Assembly (NCBI GenBank): GCA_964036155.1
Contig: OZ038422.1
Span: 17,507,201-17,571,200, forward strand
Length of the DNA: 64,000 nucleotides
Source of the DNA: Diploscapter coronatus
Lineage: Eukaryota; Nematoda; Chromadorea; Rhabditida; Rhabditidae
Reading direction: 5' to 3'
The notes below the pieces were generated by a model. It saw only the letters and a list, made by a program, of their open reading frames with translations. It had not been told where the DNA came from and searched no databases. Shown here in pieces: positions 12,801 to 24,324 of the stretch (the stretch's first letter is position 1; each line of letters starts with the position of its first letter). Both the position numbers and the translations under genes were made by a program.

Positions 12801-14492
12801 TCGATGCGGCTCACTTGCTCTCGCTCGCTGCTGCATCTCATGCGGTATCCCTTTATCAAGTATTGTGTGAATCTATTTTCATCGAATGTTAAATTTGTGT
12901 ACTTTTGAACATGGAACATATTGAATCAAATTTACCTAAAATGCAAAATAGAATAACACGTTTCATCGACTTACCATGTTTCTAAATCGACAATGAGTTG
13001 GCATTTGGATGAAAATGGATTCAGTTTTCGGAATCTTTTTGCCGTCCTTCCGTCGTATCTTTTGCTAGTAGCATTTTGCCATTGACATTTGTATTTGCGA
13101 GCTGCCTAGCCTTACATTTTCATTGCCTTAGTGCCTAGGCCCTTGGCTCTGCCCAAATTGTGGTCCTTGATTTGGATTGAATGACTGAATATTGATTATT
13201 GATTTATGGATTTCTGATCGGTTTTCCGTTTCCTTCACAACATTTTCTCTAATCATCGATTTGCTGCTTGTTTTGTTGTGATTCGATTTCAATTAGCCAG
13301 CCAGTCGGGCAGTTTCATTTCTCTTCTAACTCGGCGCGTGTTGTGGCATGGCTCTCATTCTTTTGGCTCCTTACAAAACCAGATCGTTCTTCGATTTATT
13401 TTGCCTAACAAAAACGAAAGCGATCTTGGATTTGTAAGATCAACTCCTATCATCGTAGCTATTATTTGATATATTGCTAAAATAAGTTAATTTTCCCAGC
13501 CTAGTCCCTCAGCCTGCGCCTCCAGCTTCCCCTCCTGCCCCTTGCAGCTCATCTTAATTCATGAGCTCTTCTTGATTTGCAGCATCCCGCATTTTGCACT
13601 GCTCAATTGTTCATTTTCAATGCATCTAGGCAGTCAGAATTGTGCCCGTAGTTGTAAATTGTAGGGTTCGAAAACGCTATTTGCATCTATGGATACTGGA
13701 TTGTTCTTTTATCGTTTTCATCGGATTTTCAAAGCTTACTTTGAACATTTGTTCGTTTACGAAAGGTCAATTTTTCTAAGTCACGAGAAACGGTAAAACA
13801 GTATCGAGTATCAGAAATCTCCGCAGCTCTTTCCCTGCATTTCCATCTTTGCGCTCTTTCTGCATTAATCCGTATCTGCATCTTCTCGTAGTGTTGTGTA
13901 CAGACGGCATTTGTGGTTGCAAGTATTTAGCCTAGAAATGACGACCATGCATTGTACGAATGGTGTTCTTGGTTTCAGGCTGGAGTGCCCTGCAAACGTC
14001 CTGCAGTGGACAAGAACGGAGCAGTGGTCTATCAGTCGAATGCCCAGTCGGCCACTGCAGCAGCAGCTGCAGCACAGCAATTCAACCCTTATCTCCTACA
14101 GTCACTTCAACAAGGCGGGTACATTCCAGCCGTTTCATGTAGGTTTTTCGTGATTATAGACTAAGAATTGTTTTAAATTATTGAATAAGGAAAAGTGTTG
14201 TCCTTATTTCACATCAGGAATAACGTTGAAAATGAATTTTGATAAATTTTATATATTGCAATCATGGCAAAATCAACTAGCTTAGACCTCAAAATATTCG
14301 GCTTCATAGATATAAATGTGTAGAGGTTTATTGTATGCTCGGACAAATATCTCCTAAACTTTCGCATTAAGTTTAACGAAGAAGAAAATAATGCAATATC
14401 ATTACACTTTGATTAATTTAGTCGGCGAAGAAAATATACTCCTCGATATTTCAGTTACTGGTGGTGCTACCCAATTGCCTCCTCGCTATTAG
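6855..14492 (+). CDS. mbl-1: Muscleblind (MBNL/mbl-1) CCCH zinc-finger RNA-binding splicing factor
   Basis: Nine coding exons join in frame: 6855-6887, 7026-7121, 7452-7547, 8367-8399, 11395-11574, 12044-12157, 12500-12844, 13979-14138, 14455-14492, giving 364 aa. The start is MYDENSN and the stop follows QLPPRY. Exons 2-3 carry [10 protein letters not shown] then finger 1, C-x7-C-x6-C-x3-H (VCREF...KFAHPP). Exons 4-5 carry finger 2 with the same spacing (ACYDSIKGRC...KYLHPP), then the [10 protein letters not shown] linker. Only one finger pair is present, as known for nematodes; vertebrate MBNL has two. Exons 6-8 are low-complexity Gln/Ala-rich with a (Gln-Ala)6 run at residues 208-219. Muscleblind proteins bind YGCY RNA motifs and control alternative splicing in muscle and neurons. 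A conserved KRPA tract in exon 8 may help nuclear import (inference). Introns are large, up to 3 kb between exons 4 and 5, leaving room for regulated exons. Confidence 0.95.
8768..8818 (+). other. Candidate alternative terminal exon of muscleblind
   Basis: A 51-nt block follows an acceptor (TCAACAG) and a 200-nt pyrimidine-rich tract. It reads [16 protein letters not shown] and then TAA, in phase 0 with muscleblind exon 4 (ends 8399). Splicing exon 4 to it would end the protein just after ...YDSIK, breaking finger 2 and leaving one complete finger. Confidence 0.3.
12569..12604 (+). repeat. In-frame CAGGCY hexanucleotide repeat coding (Gln-Ala)6
   Basis: Six tandem CAG-GCN units (GCT, GCT, GCC, GCC, GCC, GCA) sit inside muscleblind exon 7 and encode alternating Gln-Ala. 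More irregular Gln/Ala codons precede them from about 12533. The purity of the CAGGCC units suggests recent slippage. Confidence 0.9.
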
Positions 14493-15136
14493 GCAATCCA
14501 CAGTTCAACTCGTCAATTGTCAATTCTTCAAGTTCGTCAGCTGCCCGATGCACTACGATTCAGTCTCTTCCTCTCTTCCAATTCCCCCCTGCACTTCTCC
14601 GCTTGTCCGCGCTTCTGACTCTGAGTCTATTCACAGCCATTTCCCTGTGATTTGTGATTATCATCGGTGATTTCCGAGTAGAACATCCATAATCGTTAAT
14701 CCACCAGTCCCCTTACACAGATCCTCCCTACTTACAATTTGCCCTTGTCGCCTTACCCTTTCAACCACATTTTCCTTTCTCTTTATTCATTCGTCTCTTC
14801 ATTTGGGATATTTTCTTCCCAATTTCGTTCATTTATGATCTCGTTGAATTTCGATTTTATTGATTTTTGTCCGTTTTTATTCTCTTCAGATATTCGATGT
14901 TGAGCAAAGCGGGTATGCGCCTGGTTAATCGCCAGAATCGCGCATAGATTGTGGGAATCTGGATTTTTCATTTCATTCGAAGATCAGTTCATTTCCCCAC
15001 AACTCACATCAGTTCTGTTTCTCTGTTCAGTTTCCCCGTTTCCGTTTTCGGTTTTCCGCTCTTGTATTCAGTTAGCTCGATTGCTAGTTGTCCTTCTATC
15101 TTCGCTTCTATCAGATGTATTTCCTTGTACAGTTGC

Positions 15137-15185
15137 GTGAGCGGAGGTCTTCACCCGGATCGCCTTCTGCAAGACCTCCGTTCAC
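15137..15185 (+). ncRNA. Stable hairpin, miRNA-precursor-like
   Basis: Left arm 15137-15151 (GTGAGCGGAGGTCTT) pairs with right arm 15171-15185 (AAGACCTCCGTTCAC) over 15 positions with a single G/A mismatch, around a 19-nt loop. Little pairing extends beyond the arms, so the stem is short for a canonical pre-miRNA. It could instead be a 3' UTR structural element of muscleblind or an RNA-protein site. Confidence 0.35.
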
Positions 15186-17103
15186 ACAGACAGACAGAGC
15201 TTGCCAATCAGCATGTGTAATTAATTGCTAACAGCGATTCTCCCATTTAGAGCGCACTTACCCATAGAATATATTGGAATTAGATAGATGCTGCTGCTGC
15301 TGCAGAATGATAACACGGAATAAGTTCAAAATTTCAGTGTTTCAATCATGAAGAGTCCCAATAAGTATAGGATGATTCTAAATATCTATCCTATACATTT
15401 AGGACATAAGCATGAACATTGAAATAACGAGTCCTTCTGAGTTATCTTTGAATCTAGCGGGTGATTCCAAGGTGTAGGTGGATTTATGAGAGCCTAAGAG
15501 CGCATTCAGCTTTCGCTTTTTAGAAAATCTATAGGAATGCTCCGCTAAGAAACCCTTTCCAGTCCATCACTCTCAAGCCTGTTCCAAAACCCCTTCCTTA
15601 CTGCTATTCAAAATAGGCTGCACATCTAAAGGAACAAGTTTGACGATCACCTTTCAATGGTTTTATGTTATCGAAACAAAGCAGCTGTTCTGATTTGTGC
15701 TAAAACGAACCCTTAGCTCTTAGCCGAAATGTAAGGTGTTGATTTGCGTGCGACGGGTCGGCATGCTCTTGTCTTTCCTTCTCTTTTCTCATCGAGTCGT
15801 CCATACAATTCTCCATTTATTCTATGATTTATGGTTCAATTGATTTCATTTCCTAGTTATGCACATTTTGACGTTTACTTTTCATTGTCAAGTATATCTA
15901 TTACTTCAGTTCGATTTTCCATCTCCTTCCTCGGTGATTCAATAGTCCGTTCTTTTCGCGATCTTGTCAAATTTTGTTGAACAACATTATACTTTATTCG
16001 ATATTTTAAAGCGTTGTCTTTATTCATTATTGACTGAGAAAATGTTCCTATTTTTGCATATTTCTTCAAAAAGTTCTTATAGGGTTTCGAAATATTTTAT
16101 TTTAAGAAAAGAAATAATTTGTTAAACGTCTAATAAATTCTTTAAAATTCTATTTGTGAAACCTGTTATGCACATTGAGGCGAATGCTGATGTGATGGAA
16201 TGAAAATGGAAGGAAGGGGAGTATAAACGAATAAACGAATCAAGGTAAAATATAAATGGCCTATGTGAATGGTGAAATGGCAGACGAAAATAAATACAGA
16301 AATGGAGGAGGAATGAAATTGAAATACCCGTCAAAATAGCCTAACCTGTCAATCAATTGCATCAGATTTGAGAAAAATGTAGAGGGGTTGCATATTTTTA
16401 TCCATAAGAAGCAGTGGTGCTTCTTGGTCGAGTTATCCTCCTCGGCAGTGATTTTGTTCGCATTGCATCGCCGAAATATAGACCTTTGTTGTTCATTGGA
16501 GCACTGCAAGTTATTCAGTCAATTGAAAATTTGACGATAATATAAACGATTGAGGAAAAGATCTCGTGGCATACGCACTTGTCTGTATACTTCAGAATGA
16601 AGCTATATCATCCACTTTTTCATGTTCATTAACGAAGAAAAACGTTTTCCTGCACAATGATTGTACAACGTTAGTGGGAAGGGCTAAGGTTAGGATCCCC
16701 AAGTGGGTATGCCAAGTCTCATTTTTGGATATTTTTGCATATGAAATATGATCTGGGCTGTAAATAAGACAGACTTATATGAAGAAAAAATAAAGAATTC
16801 TCTGACCGAAAAATTCGTCACCCAAAATGAAAACAGTTTTGCAAACGAAATATTGCTTGTGCATGATTGTGTGTGTATGTGGCTATTTTGTTCTGATTTT
16901 TTGCACCGAAAACTTCTCAATCCCTCCATGAATTCCCCTTTCAGAAGGTAGTCATGTTACAAGACTCCAACGAAATAACTAAGCAACTGACCATCTGCGC
17001 ATTCGATTCGCTCGCATTGACGGAGCATTCGGTGCAGAACCAAGTTGGCGACTTTCAGATGAAGCCAACGCAGCTCGAGAAATGTGGGGAGATCTCTGCA
17101 TTA

Positions 17104-17113
17104 TTTATTTATT
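17104..17113 (-). terminator. Polyadenylation signal of the membrane-protein gene
   Basis: On the - strand, overlapping AATAAA hexamers (AATAAATAAA) start 6 nt after the TAA stop. This supports a very short 3' UTR and the chosen stop. Confidence 0.55.
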
Positions 17114-17119
17114 TGATTA

Positions 17120-20100
17120 TTATAAAGTGATTGTGAAAAAAACCTGTGCAATAGGCGTGGGAATCATTGATTTGAATCTTTGAGGAGCGGGAGGAATTGA
17201 ACGATTGAGAGGGGGAGTTGATGGGAAAGGGATTGCACTTGGATGACTATGACTTGCATCGTCGTTGACCTGATCCAATTGCTCAAAATCTGAACGGACA
17301 TTTTTGTTGGCTAACTTGGAATTAAATTTAATGAACCACTAATCAGCTGCTTGACTCGATTCAACCTCGGTGAATCATCCGAATTCGACATCTCATTTGA
17401 CTGGATAAACTTTATAGAGTTCACAGGAAGACTAGGTCGATCTACGATCTAAAAATGGGCTTTTTCACCGAAATATTCAAACTAAGCACCTTAGTCTCAA
17501 TAATTTTAGCATGGTCCCATTTGTTCTCATCAGGTTTGTCCTCGCCAGCTTCCTCGATTATGGATGACAAAGTCGGTGAGAATCGCTTCATTCGAATCCT
17601 CATTTTGGCGACGCCGATCATTCTTCGCAAATAAATCAATTGCTCTTCCTCTTCTTCAGCAGCCCCATCAATCAAATCTATAATTTCGACATCAGTTTAT
17701 TTTATATCATTTATCTCTGACAAACTGGCCATAAGGTCAAAATGTCTTAGAAAGTTGTCAAACTTTGGGCTGTCTTAATTTTCATTATCATCTCCTATGG
17801 TTAATTTATTGAGAATCATGATAAATATGGGCAACATGGAGTTGGCAAAACGCAAAAGTTACAAAATTCCCGCTTTTCTTCCGACACAATCCTATCACCT
17901 ACTATTAACGCCTTCATTTTCGTATTTCGTTAAATCTACAGGGTGCGGGAAACGTTTTGTAGACAAATTAGAATTTAAATATCTCATGTTCTATGATTTC
18001 GAAATTCGAATAAAAATTTAGTATTTTTGAAATCTCCATATTGAAACTATGTCAAAATTCTAGTCGGACAAAATCATGCTGGCATCGTCAGAATTCAGAG
18101 TTTACCTGTGAAGTAGGCTCTGGCAGGAACGGCAACAGCTCTCTTTGGCTGTGGTAGATAATTTCCATTGGCATCTCGGATGGGCCATTCTTCATCCGCG
18201 TTATCATAGATTATTTCGAAATCTCCCAAAGCAGGCTATAAATTATGACATTCTATGATGTCTTCATGTAGTCCCCCACCTCCATTCTGTAGTTTTGCTG
18301 CTCCTTTTGAACCTTCAAAACTCGTGCCTGCATCATCGACAAAATCTTTCGCTTCCTTCGTTGCAAATTCTGACAGATTTGCCAAATCACACAGAATCCT
18401 GGAGTAAGTAAATTAAGAAGAAAAATGATGAGTTTGTATGATCATAAATTACCCATGAATAGAATAAGCAACAGAGCCGAAATTCCAACGAGAAATAGTC
18501 GAAAATACCTTGGATCCTCTTGCCAATTCAGATTATCCCAGCCTGATAAAACAAGCTAAAATTGGCAAAAAGGAAGTTATAAATTGCTCACCAGATTCTC
18601 CAGCTATTCGAAATGATATGCAACTTTCTATTGGACCATTCGACCCGTCGCAGAATAATCTTAGAAGAATAATCGAACCTGCGATTTTAGAAGCATCTTC
18701 CTGGTTCCCGTCAAACTGAAAAGTCATAATTGGGAACTTTAATTAGGAATTTAAATCATGTTAGCAAAAGAATTTAGATCTAGCCTTCAGTCTGAGGTAA
18801 ACTATCGTCATCGTATATTCTTACAATGGAAGATATTGATTTAAATCCAATTTCTAAAGTTTTCATGAGAATATCATAAGTAATTCATTCAACAGAAGAA
18901 ACTCATTCAAAAGTATTTGATTTTTTTTTTAAATTAAACATGTCCCGAATAAAAAATCTATTAATTCAGAATACTTTTCGATTTACTGTTCAGAGTGCGC
19001 AAAAATCTGATGGTTTTTCTTATTTAAGGTTCAGGCTTTGAAACTCTTAAATTCATGCTAAAAGAAATAAAATGATTCAAACGGTTAGCATTGAAATACG
19101 AGAAGATGGTATTCATTACTTGAGAAGTTTTTCGACATTATTATTTATGATTTATTTTTGGAAGAAAATCAAAAGTAGACCAAATTTTCTGCGCACCATG
19201 TACTAAATAATCTACAATACTCACGATAATGTACGCCTTGGAGAACAGGCTTTCAATATGGAATAGATTGTTGGACATTTCAGCCAGCCTATGTCTGGCA
19301 TTTTCGAATTGAGTCGTTCTAATTCGGCATCCTCGTGTTGTACCCATATCTAGAGTAAATATTTTGCAAAATCAGAGACAATCAGTTACTTTGCTGCGAT
19401 ACTAGAGGCGATAGCAGATTGACAATTCCATGTTTTGGAGGCAAATTGAAGACAGGCACAGAATTGTTCCATTGCAGGACTGTGGATCTGCATTCATCTA
19501 AATGGGTAGATGTTTATCTGTTGAGATGCATCGATCATTCTATTGTTTGAATTATTATGAAAAAATAGTAAATTCCTAACTAAATTTTAGCAATCGATAA
19601 CTATTTGATTATTGCGACTTCAGTAATAGATCGATACTCAATATTTTCAGAAAAAATTAGGTATAAACTCTCAAATTTCCTGGTTTATCACTATGAGTGG
19701 TATTTTGCGAATCTGATAGTGAATCTAAAACAGAAGTATCAAAATGCGACTGTCCGGGCATGTAAGCCCGAAAACCGTTTATGTAGTCGAGAAATAATGC
19801 AAACTAATACTATATCAACTTCGCTTGCAATTTCTTTATTGCGTAAAACGGTTCTCGAGCTTTCCAGCACAAACGATACCATTTTCACTGTTTCTGGTTT
19901 AAGATTGGTTAGCAGTATCATGGAAATTTCACTAACAGTAAAAAACACCGCCAATTTAAAAGTCAACACTTGAAAATCTTTCCTGATCAAATAAATTTAA
20001 GTTACCTATATTTGGCACGCAACGACTTATTGAATTGTGAAAAATCGGAGCATCCTTAGGACAAATGCAGGAGCACTGAAATGAAAACAATTCGTTTACA

Positions 20101-23100
20101 AGGCAGACGATACGAATCTTACAGTGATCAAAGTTGAATTATTCGTCAAGGCTCCGAAAAGAGTGTGGCATTCTGCTGGACAAAGAGCTGAGACAATCTG
20201 ATCTGGCTTATTTGGCTCGCGAACTGAAAATCAGTTAAAATTTACTCACAAATTCGTTTTTTCTATTTTCAAGTAGAAATTATGAGGCCAAACATTCTAT
20301 CTAGCTAATGGCTATTGATTATTCGTTATCGCGTTTATCTAATATGGGCAGTAATTGCATAAATCATCACTCCTTACCTACAGAACTAACAATGGATTTG
20401 ACGAAGAACGCTGGCGAGGCAGAAGCGATCGAGGCAATAATCGATATAATCAAACTGCTGGACACAGGAGTAGAAGTCGGGAAATGCATCGACAGGAAAA
20501 TGAAGAAAGGAAGGGGAATTTACATGAGACGAGGTATAAAATGAGAAGAAAGGGAGGATGAAGACAGAAGACAGTGAGATAGAGGATAGAGGAAGGGGAG
20601 GCGAAGGTTGGTTGATGAAGAGTAGTGATACAAAGAGAAAGACCTTGGAAGGAGAAGGAGAGGAAGAAAGGGGTCGAATCGACAGAAACAAGGGTAGATC
20701 TATCAGCAGCTGCAGAAATGAAGGAAGGTAGGGAGAGAAGCCAAATCCGGAGTTCAACAGACACGATGATAGTGGAAATTCGACCGATCGAGAGGGGAAG
20801 TGAAAGGAGGAGGGGGACGATGACTTTACGAGATGGAATGGATGACAGAATGACAGACTCTGATGGCAGTAAATCATCTCCGTCGAAGGAGAGGCAAAAG
20901 CTGACGTCCTACTCACGGTTAACACAAATCGATCCGGACTAATCCTTTTTCGCGTGCTTATCTGCATCAGAATAAACGTGTTTGCATGAAGAACGAATGT
21001 CAATGGTCGAATTGATAATGTGTAAATATCAATTCCGACAATTTTATCATAAATATCATAACCTTCAAAATATTCTACAAATAGGTTCATTTGAAAACTG
21101 AACTTATCTCTACTTTGACAGCAATATTGGATTCTCAACTTTCAAAGTTGTTTAAAAATATTCCGTTAGCCAACTCTATTTTATTGGCATGTACTCAAAA
21201 TTTAGGATTTTCCCCAATCAATTAACCATATAATAATGTTTAATATTTTTCAAAAAGAAGAAGATGAAGGAGAAAAGTTTAATGAGCCTCGTTAATTTTA
21301 CCAAAAAGAAACTCTGAGCAAAGATGTAGAAAATCTTTTTTTATAATAATTATTTTTCTATTTGTTAATCATGCATCATGAAAGATTTCGAGTAAATATA
21401 TATGTTCATTCGCAATTTACGTTTACGACTTGCGCAATATTTATGTCGTCTGATGTCTGGCATATTCAATTCTGCTAAAATAGCCTTTTCATATTGAAAC
21501 ATCTAGTAGAAAGGAAATAAGTTTATTTAAAATGCAAGAATAAACAAATCGTTTCTTGACACGATTACCCGGTTTGATGCTGAGAAAGTTATGAGTCGTC
21601 AATAAATTCGATGCTATCTCCGAAGAATGCCTTCATAAACCCGCATTTTCGTCAACAGGTAAGTAAATCTCTAGATAATAAAACGAAAATATCAAGTAGC
21701 TGAAAGCAATATGAAAATTGTCCAAATGAGAGTGAAGATCAGGTTGAATGAAGGAACGACTCGGTTTCTCAGCTTCCTTAGCGAATTATGATGAGGTTCT
21801 GTCAAATCGCCTCCTTCCTAAATTCCAGACGTTTTCTTGTTGTCATTCAGTTTTCCTAATGTTGTTGTTCTTTTATCGTTAATTGAATTACATTTTGATT
21901 GAACCAGAGCATTTGGCAGAAGTGCGGCAGAGTCTTGTTCTTCATCACTCCGGCCAGCATCTCGAGCAAAGTTCTGAAAGCAATAAATGTTGCACTTGAC
22001 AGCCAAACGCAACAAATTTGCGCATTTACCCCGTGGTTCGATAAGTCAGTTTCATCAGGAATAAATTAGCCGTGTCACCACAGAAGTGAGAATTCTGCTT
22101 GGCAAAACATAGGTCGTAATCGTAGACGATTCTAAGTTATTTTGATTGGTCTTCTGTATTCCACACACCCACTTTTCTTTTCCCCTACTCTCTTCAAAAA
22201 GTGGGTGTGGAGTACAAAAGACCGTTTTGATGATCATAACTGCAAAAGTCCAGATTTTGAGGTTTTTGCTTTTATCAAAAAATTTTAGAGTAAGTATTGC
22301 AGGAAAGAAAAATAGTGAATGACAATACAAAATGTCTGTCTTTGATAATTAGAAGAAAGAAAAAGAATCACTTCGGTTTTATTTTGAAGGTTGTTGAAAT
22401 TAAACCTTCGAGCATGTTTTTCCTTCAAAAGTGAAAAAAAAATCATTTATGGTTTTCTCATACACTTTGTTGATGATGATAATAATAATTCTAACTTGCA
22501 AAGTCCATCAATTCCAGAATCGATGTGCTCGACCCCACCCTGGACAATTCCTTGCATCTCGTTATGTAGCATTTTGCCATAATATCGACATCTACTCGTC
22601 ATTTCTCGACCGTATTCATCCCTAGAAATCACTTAGTTTCACCCAATAACTGAAAATATTATCATCAGGAAAGAGTCGAATTTCGATTTTTGATTCGTAA
22701 ACCTTTAAAGAGAAGATTCCGATCATGATTTCGATTAAAAAAAATACTAGAAAACATTAATGATCACCACTATTTTCTTTATTCCACAATGATCAACATT
22801 AGCCCATATTCTTTCTCCTCACTTCCTTGTCTAAGATTTGGTGAGTTTTTCAAATTATTTCCTGTTTCCGTAAATCTAAAAAATGATATTTACGTTACAC
22901 ATTTATCTTTCGAAATCATAGAAAATTATCCAATCAGCCATTCTTCCAATTTTTATAAATCTAAGGCTCATCTCAGCTTTGATCATTAGCAAGAGAAGTG
23001 CTCAAATGAGTGACCGATAATTGAATTTGTCAGTAACGTGGAGCAATTTTTAAAGCGCGAGTAGCATAATAAACCCCGTTCTTAAAATAACTGATTTGTT

Positions 23101-24324
23101 GCAGACGGGGTTGTATAATTTATGTACAAAGGAGCATTCTAAATGCGGGCAAATTGCCAGAAAAAAGCGGTCTTCTCGTGAGAAATAATGATTTCAATCT
23201 TTTGTTCTTTTCTCCCAAACTCACCAACAGGGAACAACAGAAGAGCGGAAATCTGCAAGAAAATTGGTTAATTGCGCTGTTCCAAATTCACAAGCATTTT
23301 CTTCCGACAAAAATAAGTATATTTTCTATACTTTTTCCTTATTACATTGTAATATTTTAGAAAGATAATAGTAGTTACACACCTGGGTCGTTCTCGAAGC
23401 TATTGCATATTTCGTCCCACGCGTGTTGTCCTTTCTTTAGAATATCCCTTGTTATGGAATGAGGGCATAATGTTAGGCAATGTTCATATTCCATGTTGTA
23501 TCTGATTATAGAAGTGGAATTAGTTCTTCGCTAACCATTTACCGACAAATCATCCTAATTCTCTTAGGCAGTTTTCCTGGAACCCTTTGATTCAGCAAAA
23601 TCTCTAGAGGCGTCACCAATTCGAGACTGAATTCTGACGAGGATTCTGCCAATTGCTCGCTCAATCCATTCAGCTCAAATTAAATGTTTCATTATTATTT
23701 CATGATATTATTGTTAAACGGCGCACAATTAAGACAGGATCTAAGTTATATTAATTTTACTTAGCCCAGAAACTTACACATAATTAGCCGATGGTTTGAC
23801 TATATTTAAAATGTTTTGAATCTAATTGAGTATGATACCATGCAAATTTTGCACATTCAAGTTTGTATCATAATTGCTTTGATTTGATGAGCAGCTTTAT
23901 TAAATAGGAACGAAGAAAAGGTTCGGCAATTTCCCCTAATGCCCAGAATTGCCGGCAAAATTTGGAAAGGAAGAAGGGCAATGCGAGTTCTGTTATAAAG
24001 GTGCATTTGTCAGCTAAAATCGGAATTTCGACGATTCATTTCACTAGAAATTCAGATTATTACTATTATCCTCACGATTATAAACAAATGATATTTGCTC
24101 CTTTAATATAAGACTTTAACCTTGAATATACAGAAAGATAATGTTTTCTATTTAGGAATTCTTGTTATAACAAGACAGCAGACTAGATTTTACCCCGTTG
24201 TTCGGACCTATTTCTTAAAAATATTGTCAACAGAACTTACATAATTATCCTTGCATCTGACGTAGCAGGGCTCGATTTGAGCCGAAATGCCCAGGGGTAG
24301 GAAGATAAAGTTGAGAAAGGACAT
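17120..24324 (-). CDS. Type I membrane protein with two cysteine-rich ectodomain blocks (CPG4-like first block)
   Basis: Eighteen exons join in perfect phase (660 aa): 24241-24324, 23543-23673, 23383-23501, 23225-23252, 22496-22621, 21892-21973, 21427-21502, 20123-20223, 20006-20075, 19390-19497, 19225-19349, 18592-18715, 18453-18542, 18280-18398, 18106-18235, 17490-17677, 17337-17448, 17120-17289. The start is the first ATG before a signal peptide (MSFLNFIFLPLGISAQ). Residues 17-190 have the cysteine layout C..C ... ICRYN...C..LC seen in nematode CPG4-type modules (moderate recognition). Residues 216-300 form a second block (LCPAECHTLFG, CSCICPK, RCVPNIDEC). Sequons include NKT, NNST and NNSV. 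One helix spans about 406-428 (LFLVGISALLLILFMG), followed by a basic stop-transfer. The tail of about 230 aa has an AAEEEEEQ run and a proline-rich PSTPPLNRSIPPAP stretch that could bind SH3 domains. I do not recognise the whole protein. The second block might be shavenoid-like, but this is a weak impression. Confidence 0.7.
22148..22223. repeat. Foldback repeat inside an intron of the membrane-protein gene
   Basis: Left arm 22148-22176 and right arm 22197-22223 are inverted copies (core CCACACCCACTTTT against AAAAGTGGGTGTGG) with a few mismatches around a 20-nt loop. It lies in the intron between exons 5 and 6 of the - strand gene. It is probably a small foldback or MITE remnant. Confidence 0.75.

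Larger units (their letters stand above)
14493..17119. other. Muscleblind 3' region and convergent intergenic space
   Basis: Sequence between the muscleblind stop and the stop of the convergent membrane-protein gene. 14493-15250 is pyrimidine-rich and is probably 3' UTR. A hairpin lies at 15137-15185 (separate entry). 15250-16940 shows no coding exon I trust. 16945-17090 has an acceptor-preceded open frame on + (begins KVVMLQDSNE), treated under findings. No other gene is seen. Confidence 0.5.

Noticed and set aside
13501..13670. Open frame after a TTTTCCCAG acceptor in muscleblind intron 7
   Set aside because: Proline/serine/cysteine-rich reading of a pyrimidine tract with no donor consistent with exon 8. 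An alternative exon is possible but not supported.
13660..13690. GGTTCGAA box resembling a tRNA B box
   Set aside because: No A box at the right spacing and no cloverleaf could be drawn.
20386..21138. 250-aa open frame on -
   Set aside because: Lies inside an intron of the membrane-protein gene and reads through a purine-rich (+) tract giving low-complexity Ser/Leu/Phe/Pro. No family resemblance.
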